This document shows, one piece after another, positions 23,762 to 32,189 of a stretch of DNA of 64,000 bases (the first letter of the stretch is position 1; every line of letters begins with the position of its first letter). The notes under the pieces are model-generated. The model was not told the DNA's origin, made no database searches, and saw only the letters and a list, made by a program, of their open reading frames with translations. The translations under genes were made by a program, and so were the position numbers. The stretch lies in the NCBI RefSeq assembly GCF_002943525.1, contig NZ_CP025394.1:4836001-4900000 (forward strand), in the 5' to 3' direction. The stretch is from Kitasatospora sp. MMS16-BH015. GTDB lineage: Bacteria > Actinomycetota > Actinomycetes > Streptomycetales > Streptomycetaceae.

Positions 23762-25621
23762 TCAGATCGCCAACTCGACGTCGTAGTGGGTCAGCCAGGC
23801 GTTGAACTGGAGCGCCATCTCCAGGTGCATGCGGCTGGGCCAGTCGTGCGCCTCGCCGGGCTCGGCGAGCGTGCGCCGCACCGCGTCGAGGTCCAGGTAG
23901 GGCAGGATCGGCGCGGTGCCGTCGGCGATCAGGGCGGCCAGCTCGGCGTGCAGCATGCGGGTGTACGCCGGGTCCTGGGTGACCGGCCAGGGGCTCTTCT
24001 TGCGCTCGAGCACCGAGGCGGGCAGCAGGTCGCGGGCGACGGCGCGCAGCAGGGACTTCTCCTGGCCGTCGAAGGTCTTGAAGCTCCACGGCGTGTTGTA
24101 GAGGTACTCGACCAGCCGGTGGTCGGCGTACGGCAGCCGCAGCTCCAGGCCGTGGGCCATCGAGAGCCGGTCGCTGCGGTCCAGGAGCATCGGCAGCCAC
24201 CGGGTCAGGGTGAGGTAGCCGATGGTGCGCATCCGGCTCTCCTCGGGGCTCTCGCCCTCCTGGTGCGGTGCCTGGGCCGCCGCCTCGCGGTAGGTGTCGG
24301 CGTAGTGGCCGGCCATGTCCAGCTTCTCCAGGAAGCCGAGGCCGAAGAGGTCCCGGCCCTGCCCGCCCTTGTTGCCCGGGTGCAGGCCCTCGTTGAGCAC
24401 CCACGGGAAGGCGTCGGCGTTCACGCACTCCGGCTTGAACATCCAGTTGTAGCCGCCGAAGATCTCGTCGGCCACCTCGCCCACCAGCGCCACCGTGGAG
24501 TGCGTCTTGATCCGGCGGGAGGTGAGGTAGTTGGAGGTGTCCATGTCGCCGAGGGTGGACGGCCCGTCCTGTGCCAGCAGCACCTGGAGGCGGTCCTGCG
24601 GGTCCATCAGGTCGTCCGGGCTCAGCCTGATGTTGACGTGGTCGGAGGACACGTGCCGGGCGACCTCGACCGCGTACGGCTCGTCGGGCGAGAAGCGGAC
24701 GTCGTCCCGCTGGAAGTTCTCGACGTAGTCGTCGAACGTGGTCACGAAGGTCCGGATCCGCTCGCCGTCCAGCTTCCACCGCCAGTTGGCGGCGATCGCG
24801 GTGACGGTGCTGGAGTCCAGGCCGCCGGAGAGCGCGGTGCAGAGCGGGACGTCCGAGACCAGTTCGCGCAGCACGATGTCGTGCAGTAGCGAGCGCACCC
24901 GCTCGATGGTCCCGCCGAGGTCGTCGGTGTGCGGGCGGGCCGTCAGCTGCCAGTACGCGTGCTCCCGGGCCCCGTCGCGCCCGATGGTCAGGGTGTGGCC
25001 GGGGAGCAGCTCCCGCATGTCCCGGAACACGGCCCGGCCGGGCTGCTTGGCCACGGAGAACAGTTCGCGCAGGCCCTCGACGTCGACCACCGGGCGGACC
25101 TCGGGGTGGGCCAGCAGGGCCTTCGGCTCGGAGCCGAAGAGCACGCCGCCCTCGGGCAGCAGGCTGTAGAACAGCGGCTTGACCCCCAGGCGGTCGCGGA
25201 CCAGCACCAGTTCGTCGCGGCGCACGTCCCAGATGGCGAAGGCGAAGATGCCCTCCAGCCGCTCGGCGAAGGAGGGCCCCCACTCCAGGTACGCCTGGAG
25301 CGCCACCTCGGTGTCGGTGCGGGTGCGGAACCGGCGGCCGCGGGCCTCGAGTTCGGTGCGCAGCTGCTTGAAGTTGTAGATCTCGCCGTTGTGGACGATC
25401 ACGGCCACCGGGTGGCCGTCCTCCTCCACCGCCAGCGGCTGCGCGCCGCCGGCCAGGTCGATGACCGCGGTACGGGTGTGCCCGAGCGCCGCGTTGCCGC
25501 TCAGCCACAGGCCCTGGCCGTCGACGCCCCGCTTGGCCAGGGCGTCAGTCATCGCCTGCAACACCGGTCGCTCGCCGGAGAGGTCCCGTCCGAAGTCCAC
25601 CCAGCCTGTGATGCCGCACAT
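23762..25621 (-). CDS. asparagine-synthetase-type amidotransferase
   Basis: A 619-residue class II glutamine amidotransferase. The N-terminal glutaminase domain starts MCGITGW with the nucleophile Cys2 and has NGEIYNF; the synthetase domain has the ATP-pyrophosphate loop in ALSGGLDSSTVTAI and FGGYNWMF. In pentangular polyphenol clusters (lysolipin, xantholipin, pradimicin) such enzymes adenylate the polyketide carboxylate and add ammonia or an amino acid, leading to the isoquinolinone or amide. This gene is the strongest pointer to the product class. ATG follows AAGGACACGCCT. The SARP-type array at 25673 controls it. Confidence 0.92.
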   Translation of the reverse strand: MCGITGWVDFGRDLSGERPVLQAMTDALAKRGVDGQGLWLSGNAALGHTRTAVIDLAGGAQPLAVEEDGHPVAVIVHNGEIYNFKQLRTELEARGRRFRTRTDTEVALQAYLEWGPSFAERLEGIFAFAIWDVRRDELVLVRDRLGVKPLFYSLLPEGGVLFGSEPKALLAHPEVRPVVDVEGLRELFSVAKQPGRAVFRDMRELLPGHTLTIGRDGAREHAYWQLTARPHTDDLGGTIERVRSLLHDIVLRELVSDVPLCTALSGGLDSSTVTAIAANWRWKLDGERIRTFVTTFDDYVENFQRDDVRFSPDEPYAVEVARHVSSDHVNIRLSPDDLMDPQDRLQVLLAQDGPSTLGDMDTSNYLTSRRIKTHSTVALVGEVADEIFGGYNWMFKPECVNADAFPWVLNEGLHPGNKGGQGRDLFGLGFLEKLDMAGHYADTYREAAAQAPHQEGESPEESRMRTIGYLTLTRWLPMLLDRSDRLSMAHGLELRLPYADHRLVEYLYNTPWSFKTFDGQEKSLLRAVARDLLPASVLERKKSPWPVTQDPAYTRMLHAELAALIADGTAPILPYLDLDAVRRTLAEPGEAHDWPSRMHLEMALQFNAWLTHYDVELAI

Positions 25622-25672
25622 AGGCGTGTCCTTACCGTCGATGGTGGTAACCCGGAGCAGCGTGCGGCCGCC

Positions 25673-25701
25673 GGTTCGAGTACTCCTCGACGACCGCTGG
25701 A
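25673..25701 (-). promoter_or_regulatory. SARP-type triple heptamer upstream of amidotransferase
   Basis: Minus strand TCCAGCG, TCGAGGA, TCGAACC beginning at 25701, 25690 and 25679, exact 11-base period, 51 bases before the start. Confidence 0.65.
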
Positions 25702-25726
25702 CCGCGCCGCGGCGGGCGGGGGCCGT

Positions 25727-25755
25727 TCGACCGCAGCCCCATCCGGATTCGAGCG
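25727..25755 (+). promoter_or_regulatory. SARP-type triple heptamer upstream of methyltransferase 4
   Basis: TCGACCG (25727), CCCATCC (25738) and TCGAGCG (25749), exact 11-base period, 51 bases before the ATG at 25807. With the array at 25673 it makes a divergent double promoter. Confidence 0.65.
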
Positions 25756-25806
25756 GGCGCCGCGACTCTGTGGGCGGCCGGAGCGGCGGATGAGAGGTGG
25801 ACGAGG

Positions 25807-26868
25807 ATGGACGCGCAGGACAGCACTCCCCAGCCCCAGGGCATGGCCGGATGGTTCGACCCGAGCCTGCCGCCGCGTCAGCAGGTGCTGGGATTCATCT
25901 ACGCCAAGTGGGCCATCGGCGCGCTGCGCGCGGCCGTCGAGGTCAAGGTGTTCGACGCGCTGGTCGACGGCCCCCGGACGGTCGCCGAGGTCGCCGCGGC
26001 GACGGGCACCGACGCCGACGCGCTCTACCGGGTGCTCCGGGCGGTCGCCGCCGCCGGCGTGCTGGAGGAGCGCGGCGACGGCCGCTTCGCGCTGCGGCCG
26101 GTGTCCGAGGGGCTGGTGTCGGGGGCCGAGGGCGGCATCCGCGACATGTTCCTGTTCGCCTCCGACGCCATGCTGTGGCGGCCGTACGAGAACGTGGCGC
26201 ACACCCTGCGGACCGGCGAGGCGGCCTTCGTGTCGGCCTTCGGCGACCCGTTCTACGAGTACACCAAGGCGCACCCGGAGAAGGCCGCGGTGCTCGACCG
26301 GGCGATGCTCCAGAACCGCTACCCCGGCATGGACCGGATCTTCGACCAGTTCGACTTCGGGCGGTTCGGCCGGATCGCGGACGTGGGCGGTGGCCGGGGC
26401 CACTTCCTGGCCGAGGTGCTGCGCCGCCACCCCGGCACCACCGGCGTGCTGGCCGACCAGCCGCACACGGTCGCCGAGGCGAAGGAGGTCTTCGACGGCT
26501 CCGGCCTGGAGGACCGGGTCACCGTCGTGCCGACCGACTTCTTCGTCGAGGTGCCCGCCGGCTGCGACGCCTACTTCATCAAGAACACGCTGCACAACTG
26601 GGACAACGACAAGGCGGTGCTGATCCTGCGGAGCATCAGGGCGGCGATCGGTGACACCGACGCCCGCCTGCTGATCGTCGAGAACCTGCTGCGCGGCCCG
26701 GGGGAGTGGGACATCGGCAAGCTCATCGACGTCGAGTCGCTGGCGGTGCTCGGCGGCCGCGAGCGCGACCGCGCGGAGTGGAACCGGCTGGCCGGGGAGG
26801 CCGGCTTCGCGCCCGCCAACGACCCGCTGCCCGGCGACGTCGCGCTGCTGGAGTACCGGCCGGTCTGA
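25807..26868 (+). CDS. SAM-dependent O-methyltransferase (4)
   Basis: A 353-residue acetylserotonin-type O-methyltransferase. Dimerisation helix QQVLGFIYAKWAIGALRAAV, winged helix VAEVAAATGTDADALYRVLR, motif I IADVGGGRGHFLAEVLRR, and YFIKNTLHNWDNDKAVLI, where Asn replaces the Asp of the HDWD motif but the His is kept. ATG follows GGACGAGG. The P450 at 26928 starts 59 bases downstream and is probably cotranscribed. Confidence 0.9.
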   Translation: MDAQDSTPQPQGMAGWFDPSLPPRQQVLGFIYAKWAIGALRAAVEVKVFDALVDGPRTVAEVAAATGTDADALYRVLRAVAAAGVLEERGDGRFALRPVSEGLVSGAEGGIRDMFLFASDAMLWRPYENVAHTLRTGEAAFVSAFGDPFYEYTKAHPEKAAVLDRAMLQNRYPGMDRIFDQFDFGRFGRIADVGGGRGHFLAEVLRRHPGTTGVLADQPHTVAEAKEVFDGSGLEDRVTVVPTDFFVEVPAGCDAYFIKNTLHNWDNDKAVLILRSIRAAIGDTDARLLIVENLLRGPGEWDIGKLIDVESLAVLGGRERDRAEWNRLAGEAGFAPANDPLPGDVALLEYRPV

Positions 26869-26927
26869 GCCGGCCGGCACTCCAGCAGGTCCTCCACCAC
26901 CGGTCGATTCGCGAAACAGGTGTGTTC

Positions 26928-28130
26928 ATGTCGATGCCGCTTCCCGATCCGATGATCCTTCCGTCGCGGCGCAGTTGCCCGTTCGACCCACCCGAGGAGT
27001 ACGCGCGGTTGCGCGAGGAGCGGCCGATGAGCCGGCTCCGGCTGCCCGGTGGCCGGATCGGCTGGCTGGTCACCCGCCACGAGGACGTACGCGCCGCGCT
27101 GGCGGACCCGCGGACCAGCCCGCCGCTGATCCAGGTGACACCGGCGGCCGACCTCCCGCTGCCCGACGAGGAGCTGGAGGTCCCGCCCGGGGTGTTCTCC
27201 GCCATGGACCCGCCGGAGCAGAGCCGGTACCGGCGGCTGGTGAGCCGCTACTTCACCCGCAAGCGGTGCCGCGAGATCACGCCCAGGCTGGAACAGATCA
27301 TCGATGAGCAGCTGACCGCGATGATCGAGCACGGGTCGCCGGCCGACCTGGTGGAGTGGTTCTCGCAGCCGATTCCGACCCTGGTGATCACGGAGATGCT
27401 GGGCATCCCGGCGGAGCAGCGGCCCGACTACCAGCGGTGGATCCTGGCGATGCTGTCGCTCGACACCGAGCCCGAGCCCCTGCGCGAGGCCAGGGACGGG
27501 CTCTACGGGGGGCTGGGCGAACTCGTCCGGGCCAGGCGGGTCGACCCGGGGGACGACATCCTCAGCGACCTGCTCCACGGCGACACGCCGCTGAAGGACG
27601 ACGAGGTCGTCGGGATCGGTGCGCTGCTGCTGATCGCGGGGCTGGAGACGACCGCCAACATGCTGGGCCTCGGGGCGTTCGCGCTGCTGCAGAACCCCGA
27701 TCAGGCGGCCGCCCTGCGGGCCGACGAAGGGCTGCTCGACGGCGCGGTCGAGGAACTGCTGCGGTACCTGACGATCGTCCAGTTCGGTCTGACCCGCACG
27801 GCGCGCGAGGACCTGGAGATCGCCGGGCAGACGGTGCGGGCGGGGGAGACGCTCATCGTGTCGCTCGCCGCCGCCAACCGCGATCCGCAGGTGTACCCGG
27901 AGCCCGACCGCCTGGACCTTGCCCGCGACCAGGCTCCCCACCTGGCCTTCGGGTACGGCGTCCACCAGTGCCTCGGGGCGCAACTCGCTCGCATCGAGAT
28001 GAAGTTGGCCTTCCGTGCCCTGCTGACCAGGCTGCCGGAGCTGCGCCTTGCGGTGCCGGCCGAGGAAGTCCCGACGGCCGGTGAGGACAAGGTGTTCTAC
28101 GGGGTGCACTCCCTCCTGGTCGCCTGGTAG
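26928..28130 (+). CDS. cytochrome P450 (2)
   Basis: A 400-residue bacterial P450 with a canonical I-helix LLIAGLETTANML, ExxR in EELLRYLTI and haem loop FGYGVHQCLGAQLARIEM with Cys348 as ligand. The N-terminus has the RRSCPFDPPEEYARLREE block of Streptomyces polyketide P450s. ATG 26928 is chosen; a GTG six bases earlier is also in frame. Likely hydroxylation or ether/ring formation on the aglycone, with electrons from the ferredoxin at 16018. Confidence 0.92.
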   Translation: MSMPLPDPMILPSRRSCPFDPPEEYARLREERPMSRLRLPGGRIGWLVTRHEDVRAALADPRTSPPLIQVTPAADLPLPDEELEVPPGVFSAMDPPEQSRYRRLVSRYFTRKRCREITPRLEQIIDEQLTAMIEHGSPADLVEWFSQPIPTLVITEMLGIPAEQRPDYQRWILAMLSLDTEPEPLREARDGLYGGLGELVRARRVDPGDDILSDLLHGDTPLKDDEVVGIGALLLIAGLETTANMLGLGAFALLQNPDQAAALRADEGLLDGAVEELLRYLTIVQFGLTRTAREDLEIAGQTVRAGETLIVSLAAANRDPQVYPEPDRLDLARDQAPHLAFGYGVHQCLGAQLARIEMKLAFRALLTRLPELRLAVPAEEVPTAGEDKVFYGVHSLLVAW

Positions 28131-28138
28131 CCGGGCGA

Positions 28139-28176
28139 GTGGCCGGGCCCGCGACCCAGGTCGCGGGCCCGGCCAC
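28139..28176. terminator. bidirectional hairpin
   Basis: Arms 28139-28156 and 28159-28176 are perfectly complementary over 18 bases, between the convergent stops of the P450 and the 150-residue protein. Confidence 0.7.
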
Positions 28177-28187
28177 TGGCATGCCCG

Positions 28188-28640
28188 TCAGTGGCCACGG
28201 GCGGGGTCGTCGACCGTGGTGTGCCGGCCCTCCCGGCGGGCGCTCAGGGCGTCGTCGAGGTACTCGCGGGAGAGCATCGCGGAGATGATCGCCACGCCGC
28301 CGCGGTGGACCCGGATCTCGCTGTTGACGGCGGTGCCGTACAGGTGGATGCGGCGGCCGGCCTCGCCGGTGGGGCCCTGCGTGTCCTTGAGCCGACCCTT
28401 GGCGGGCCACCGCACGTCCCAGTGGTCGATGGTGTCGCCGTCGGCGAGGAGCAGCTTGACGGTGCTGTGGTGCAGTTCGAGGTGGATCTGGAGGTCGTTC
28501 GGGATGTCGGGCGAGCGCAGGTCGAGCACGACGCTCGCGTCGCGGCCCCGGACGTCGTAGCTGTCGGCCGCAGTCCAGTTGCCCAGCCGCTTGGTCACGG
28601 TGTGGTCGGCAAGGATGCGCTCGGTCGTCTTGCTGGTCAT
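28188..28640 (-). CDS. conserved-looking hypothetical protein, divergent from padR-type gene
   Basis: A 150-residue protein not recognised. It looks soluble and strand-rich: ASVVLDLRSPDIPND, STVKLLLADGDTIDHWDVRW, RRIHLYGTAVNSEIRVHRGG. The ending IRVHRGGVAIISAMLSREYL vaguely recalls the C-terminal beta-domain of cell-envelope-stress proteins, which is only a suggestion. Start ATG after GGAAGGACC. It is divergent from a PadR-type repressor across a 110-base region with a palindrome that overlaps its probable promoter, so it is the most likely PadR target and may be involved in tolerance to the product. Confidence 0.65.
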   Translation of the reverse strand: MTSKTTERILADHTVTKRLGNWTAADSYDVRGRDASVVLDLRSPDIPNDLQIHLELHHSTVKLLLADGDTIDHWDVRWPAKGRLKDTQGPTGEAGRRIHLYGTAVNSEIRVHRGGVAIISAMLSREYLDDALSARREGRHTTVDDPARGH

Positions 28641-28690
28641 CTCGGTGGGTCCTTCCCCGGTCCGTGGAGCCCCTGTGCTGACTCTCAAAT

Positions 28691-28723
28691 AGTTTCACTG
28701 AGACTAGTTGCATGTCAACTAGT
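28691..28723. promoter_or_regulatory. inverted repeats, probable PadR operator and promoter
   Basis: ACTAGTTG and CAACTAGT are perfect 8-base arms around CATGT (28703-28723). A second inverted repeat AGTTTCA-C-TGAGACT, with one mismatch, abuts it (28691-28705). On the minus strand the repeat contains TTGACA (28713-28718), and AACTAT follows 18 bases on, a plausible -35/-10 for the divergent gene. Repression there would turn both genes off. Confidence 0.65.
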
Positions 28724-28759
28724 GATGGGGAGACGTCGGTGCGCACTACGATGGCGCGC

Positions 28760-29389
28760 ATGACCGACGCATCGCTGCGCAGCTCCCCGCTCGCCCTGAC
28801 CGTCCTGTCGCTGCTGCACTACCAGCCGCTGCACCCCTACGGCATGCAGCGGCTGATCAAGGAGTGGGGCAAGGACCAGGTCGTCAACGTCAACCAGCGG
28901 GCGAGCATCTACCGGACGATCGAGCGGCTGCTGACCGCCGGGCTGGTCGAGGTCCAGGGGACCGGGCGTGACCAGCAGTACGCCGAGCGCACCATCTACG
29001 CGGTCACCGAGGCCGGGCGCCGGGTCGCCCGCGAGTGGCTGCTGGAGATGCTCGGGGCGCCCAAGCAGGAGTTCCCGCAGTTCCCCGTCGCGCTCTCCTT
29101 CGCGCTCATGCTCACCCCGGAGGAGGCCCGGACCGTCCTGGAGCAGCGGGCCGCCGCCCTCACCCGGGCCCTGGAGCGGCTGGACGCGCTGCTGGCCGGC
29201 GAGACCGGCGGGGCCGGAGACGGGCTCAGCCGGGTGGTGATGCTGGAGACCGAGTACCAGCGCACGATGGCCGCGGCCGAGCTGCGCTGGCTCACCTCGG
29301 TGGTCGAGGACCTGGCGGCCGGCCGGCTCGCCTGGTCCTGGGAGGAGCTGACCGCGCTGGCCGGCCCCGGGGAGGCGCTGGACGGCTGA
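28760..29389 (+). CDS. PadR-family transcriptional regulator
   Basis: About 209 residues. The N-terminal winged helix is LTVLSLLHYQPLHPYGMQRL followed by INQRASIYRTIERLL-type recognition region (VNVNQRASIYRTIERLLTAG) and the wing with YAVTEAGRRVAREWL; the C-terminal helices (EEARTVLEQRAAALTRALER) form the dimerisation and ligand-sensing part. ATG 28760 and ATG 28751 are both possible. PadR proteins often sense phenolic compounds, so this one may be released by the polyketide or an intermediate. The inverted repeats at 28691-28723 are its likely operator. Confidence 0.87.
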   Translation: MTDASLRSSPLALTVLSLLHYQPLHPYGMQRLIKEWGKDQVVNVNQRASIYRTIERLLTAGLVEVQGTGRDQQYAERTIYAVTEAGRRVAREWLLEMLGAPKQEFPQFPVALSFALMLTPEEARTVLEQRAAALTRALERLDALLAGETGGAGDGLSRVVMLETEYQRTMAAAELRWLTSVVEDLAAGRLAWSWEELTALAGPGEALDG

Positions 29390-29407
29390 CCGGCCGTCAA
29401 GCCGGGC

Positions 29408-29436
29408 CCCAGGCACCTTCGAGCGCGCGTCCATAC
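29408..29436 (+). promoter_or_regulatory. SARP-type triple heptamer upstream of second TenA-like gene
   Basis: CCCAGGC (29408), TCGAGCG (29419) and TCCATAC (29430) with an exact 11-base period, 43 bases before the ATG at 29480. Confidence 0.65.
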
Positions 29437-29479
29437 CGTCCCGGACGAGGACAGGAACGAGGCGGCGAGAGGGAGTGCG

Positions 29480-30160
29480 ATGCTGCGGGACGAGCTCGCG
29501 GAGATCCGTGAACCGGTACTGCGCCAGGTGCTGGACCATCCGTTCTGGTCGGGCCTGCGGGACGGGACGCTGCCCGGCGCGGCGCTGTCCCGCTTCGTCC
29601 GCCAGGACACCGCCTTCCTGCTCCCGGCCTACGCCCGCGCCCTGGCGCGCTGCGCGGCCTCCGCCCCCGAGGACGCGGACACCCTGCTGTTCGGGCAGTC
29701 CGTGGTCGGCACCCTGGAGGCCCGGGACGGGCTGCGCGCGGCGTACACCGCGCTCACCGGCGAGCTGCGCCTGCCGGAGCCGGACGGGCACTCAGCCGTC
29801 GAGCCGGCCGTGGCGGCGCACGCCGGGTTCTTCACGGCCGCCGCCGAGACCTCCTTCCACGCCGGCGTGGGTGCGCTGCTGCCCATGGTGTGGTTCAACG
29901 CCGAGGTCTCGGACCACCTCAGGGACAATGCCGTGCCGGGCACCCGCTACCTGCCCTGGATCACCGCCTACCACCCCGGGGAGTCGTACCGGTACGCCGT
30001 CGAGGCGTTCCTCGCCATGGCCGACCGGGTCGGCGGCCAGGCCCCGCCCCGGCTGCGCCAGATGATCGTCGATCACTTCTCCCGTGGCATCCGCCACGAA
30101 CTCGCCTTCGCCGACTGCTGCGCCGGCCTCGCGGCGCCGGCGGGAAAGGGTGCGCGATGA
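29480..30160 (+). CDS. TenA-like protein without catalytic cysteine (2)
   Basis: A 226-residue TenA/PqqC-superfamily protein, clearly related to the one at 20726: LDHPFWSGLRDGTLPGAALS and YLPWITAYHPGESYRYAVEA match block for block. The position of the thiaminase cysteine again reads LLPM. Retention of two copies, each under its own SARP-type array and each just ahead of an oxygenase (an FAD monooxygenase there, a P450 here), suggests a cluster-specific function paired with oxygenation. ATG stop/start overlap (ATGA) with the following P450. Confidence 0.78.
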   Translation: MLRDELAEIREPVLRQVLDHPFWSGLRDGTLPGAALSRFVRQDTAFLLPAYARALARCAASAPEDADTLLFGQSVVGTLEARDGLRAAYTALTGELRLPEPDGHSAVEPAVAAHAGFFTAAAETSFHAGVGALLPMVWFNAEVSDHLRDNAVPGTRYLPWITAYHPGESYRYAVEAFLAMADRVGGQAPPRLRQMIVDHFSRGIRHELAFADCCAGLAAPAGKGAR

Positions 30161-31368
30161 CCACCCAGGACCTCGACCTGATGGATGCGAAGACCTTCGC
30201 CGACGGCATCCCGCACGACCACTTCCGCCGGCTGCGCCGACTGGACCGGCCGATCAGGGGCACGGACACCGACGGCGAGCCGCTCTGGCACCTGCTGCGC
30301 CACCGGGACGTGGTCGCGGTCTCCAAGGACCACCGGACCTTCTCGTCCAGCCCGACCACCATGACCTCCATCCGGAAGGTGGACCCCAGCCCGCCCATCA
30401 TCACCTTCCTCGACAGCCCCGAGCACACCCGCATCCGCAAGCTGACCTTCAAGGTGTTCGCCCCCGCCCGGCTGGCAGCCCTGCAGAAGCCGATCCGGGG
30501 CATCGTCGACAGGCTGCTGGCGCAGGCCCGCGAGCGGGGCGGCTTCGACCTCGCCGAGGACATCGCGCTGCGGCTGCCCTTCGAGGTGCTGCTGGAGCTG
30601 CTCGGCATCCCGGAGGAGGACCGCGAGCTGATGCTGGGCTGGGCGCGCCGGACGGTGAACCTCGGCGACGAGGAGTACGACGGCGACGGCCTGGGCGGCC
30701 AGGACGCGTTCCAGCAGATCCACGCCTACCTGCAGGACTTCGCCCGGCACCGCGCCGCGCACCGCACCGACGACTGCTTCTCGCTGCTCCTGGACGCCCG
30801 GCTGCAGGGCGCCGAACGGCTCGGCCTGGCGGACCGGCTCACCCCGGAGGAGGTCGGCCTGTTCGCCTCGACGCTGATCACCGCCGGGAGCGAGACCACC
30901 TACTGCTCCGTCACCGGTGCCGTCCTCGCGCTGCTGGACTTCCCCGACCAGCTGGACCGGCTGCGCGCCGACCGGAGCCTGCTGCCCACCGCCACCAACG
31001 AGGTGCTGCGCTGGGTCACCCCGGTGACCCACTTCGCCCGGCGGGCCGTCACCGACACCGTGGTCGCCGGACAGCCCGTCGCCGCGGGCGAGACGGTGGT
31101 GATGTGGTACAGCTCGGCCAACCGGGACGAGGAGGTCTTCGCGGACCCCGACCGGTTCGACGTCGCCCGTACGACCAATCCGCAGCTCAGCTTCGGCGGC
31201 GGCGGCCCGCACGTCTGCATCGGCAACGGCCTGGCGGTCATGGAGCTGCGCCAGTTCCTGGAGGGGGTGGTCGACCTGCTGCCGGAGCTGGAGATCACCG
31301 GCCCGGTGCTGCGCCCCGAGACCAACTTCATGAACAGCGTCAAGCACCTGCCCATGCGCTTCCGTTGA
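30157..31368 (+). CDS. cytochrome P450 (3)
   Basis: A 403-residue P450 with a canonical I-helix TLITAGSETTYCSV, ExxR in NEVLRWVTPV and haem loop FGGGGPHVCIGNGLAVMEL, ligand Cys354. The N-terminal KTFADGIPHDHFRRLRR and FSSSPTTMTSIRK blocks resemble the CYP125/CYP107-like groups acting on hydrophobic polycyclic substrates. It is coupled to the TenA-like gene by an ATGA overlap. The C-terminus LRPETNFMNSVKHLPMRF is typical of the same group. Confidence 0.92.
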   Translation: MTTQDLDLMDAKTFADGIPHDHFRRLRRLDRPIRGTDTDGEPLWHLLRHRDVVAVSKDHRTFSSSPTTMTSIRKVDPSPPIITFLDSPEHTRIRKLTFKVFAPARLAALQKPIRGIVDRLLAQARERGGFDLAEDIALRLPFEVLLELLGIPEEDRELMLGWARRTVNLGDEEYDGDGLGGQDAFQQIHAYLQDFARHRAAHRTDDCFSLLLDARLQGAERLGLADRLTPEEVGLFASTLITAGSETTYCSVTGAVLALLDFPDQLDRLRADRSLLPTATNEVLRWVTPVTHFARRAVTDTVVAGQPVAAGETVVMWYSSANRDEEVFADPDRFDVARTTNPQLSFGGGGPHVCIGNGLAVMELRQFLEGVVDLLPELEITGPVLRPETNFMNSVKHLPMRFR

Positions 31369-31408
31369 CCCGGCAGACCCCTGGAGACCGAGACGTGGAC
31401 GTGAACGA

Positions 31409-32110
31409 ATGACCGCCGGCGACGACCTCCCCGCGCCGGCCGGGCGCGGCAGCGCCCTGGTCACCGGCGCGAACCGGGGCATCGGCCGCGCCGTCGCCGC
31501 CGAACTGCGCGGCCGGGGCCTCGACGTCGTCCTGACCGCGCGGCGCGCCGAGGACGCCCGCGCCGCGGCCGAGGAGCTCGGCCCCGGTACGCGCTGGGCC
31601 GCCCTGGACACCACCGACGCCGACAGCGTCCGGCGCGCCGCCGAGGCGGTCGGGCCGGTCGACATCCTGGTCTGCAACGCCGGCGTGCTCCTGGACGCGC
31701 GCACCGACCCGCTGACCGTGCCGCTGGAACTCGCCGAGCGCACCCTCCAGGTGAACCTGCTGGGGACGTGGCGGGTGATCCAGGAGTTCGTGCCGCCCAT
31801 GGTCGGGCGGGGCCGGGGCCACGTCGTGGTCATCTCCAGCGGCACCACCGCGGAGTTCGGCGGGCAGCTGTTCGCCGGCACCCCCGGCTACTCGCTGTCC
31901 AAGAGCGCGTTGAACGGACTGACCATCATGCTCGCGGCCCGGACGGCGGGCACCGGCGTGCGGGTCAACGCCGTCAACCCGGGGCGCGTCCGCACCCGCA
32001 TGATGCCGGGGCAGGAGCAGCTTCCCGAGGAGGCGGCGCGGTTCATCGCCGAGGTGGCGACCCTTCCGCACGACGGGCCGACCGGCCAGTTCTTCGCCGA
32101 GCAGCGCTGA
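31409..32110 (+). CDS. SDR-family oxidoreductase (3)
   Basis: A 233-residue classical SDR: cofactor site LVTGANRGIGRAVAAEL, CNAG in place of NNAG, Ser in VISSGTTAEFG, catalytic YSLSK pair. ATG follows GTGGACGTGAACGA at 40 bases from the P450 stop, so it belongs to the TenA-P450-SDR transcript. The gene end is odd: its last bases, CGAGCAGCGCTGA, are copied twice immediately downstream. Reduction of a keto group on the aglycone is likely. Confidence 0.87.
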   Translation: MTAGDDLPAPAGRGSALVTGANRGIGRAVAAELRGRGLDVVLTARRAEDARAAAEELGPGTRWAALDTTDADSVRRAAEAVGPVDILVCNAGVLLDARTDPLTVPLELAERTLQVNLLGTWRVIQEFVPPMVGRGRGHVVVISSGTTAEFGGQLFAGTPGYSLSKSALNGLTIMLAARTAGTGVRVNAVNPGRVRTRMMPGQEQLPEEAARFIAEVATLPHDGPTGQFFAEQR

Positions 32111-32165
32111 CTCGCCGAGCAGCGCTGCCCTCCTCCCAGCGCGAGCAGCGCTGACCTCCTCCCAG
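32095..32165 (+). repeat. imperfect tandem repeat at the SDR stop
   Basis: Three copies of GAGCAGCGCTG (starting about 32099, 32117 and 32143) and two copies of CCTCCTCCCAG. The first copy is the C-terminal coding end of the SDR with its stop; the rest is the 79-base spacer to the next gene. This looks like replication slippage that duplicated the stop region. Confidence 0.6.
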
Positions 32166-32189
32166 CCGACCCATCCCACAGGAGAACCC

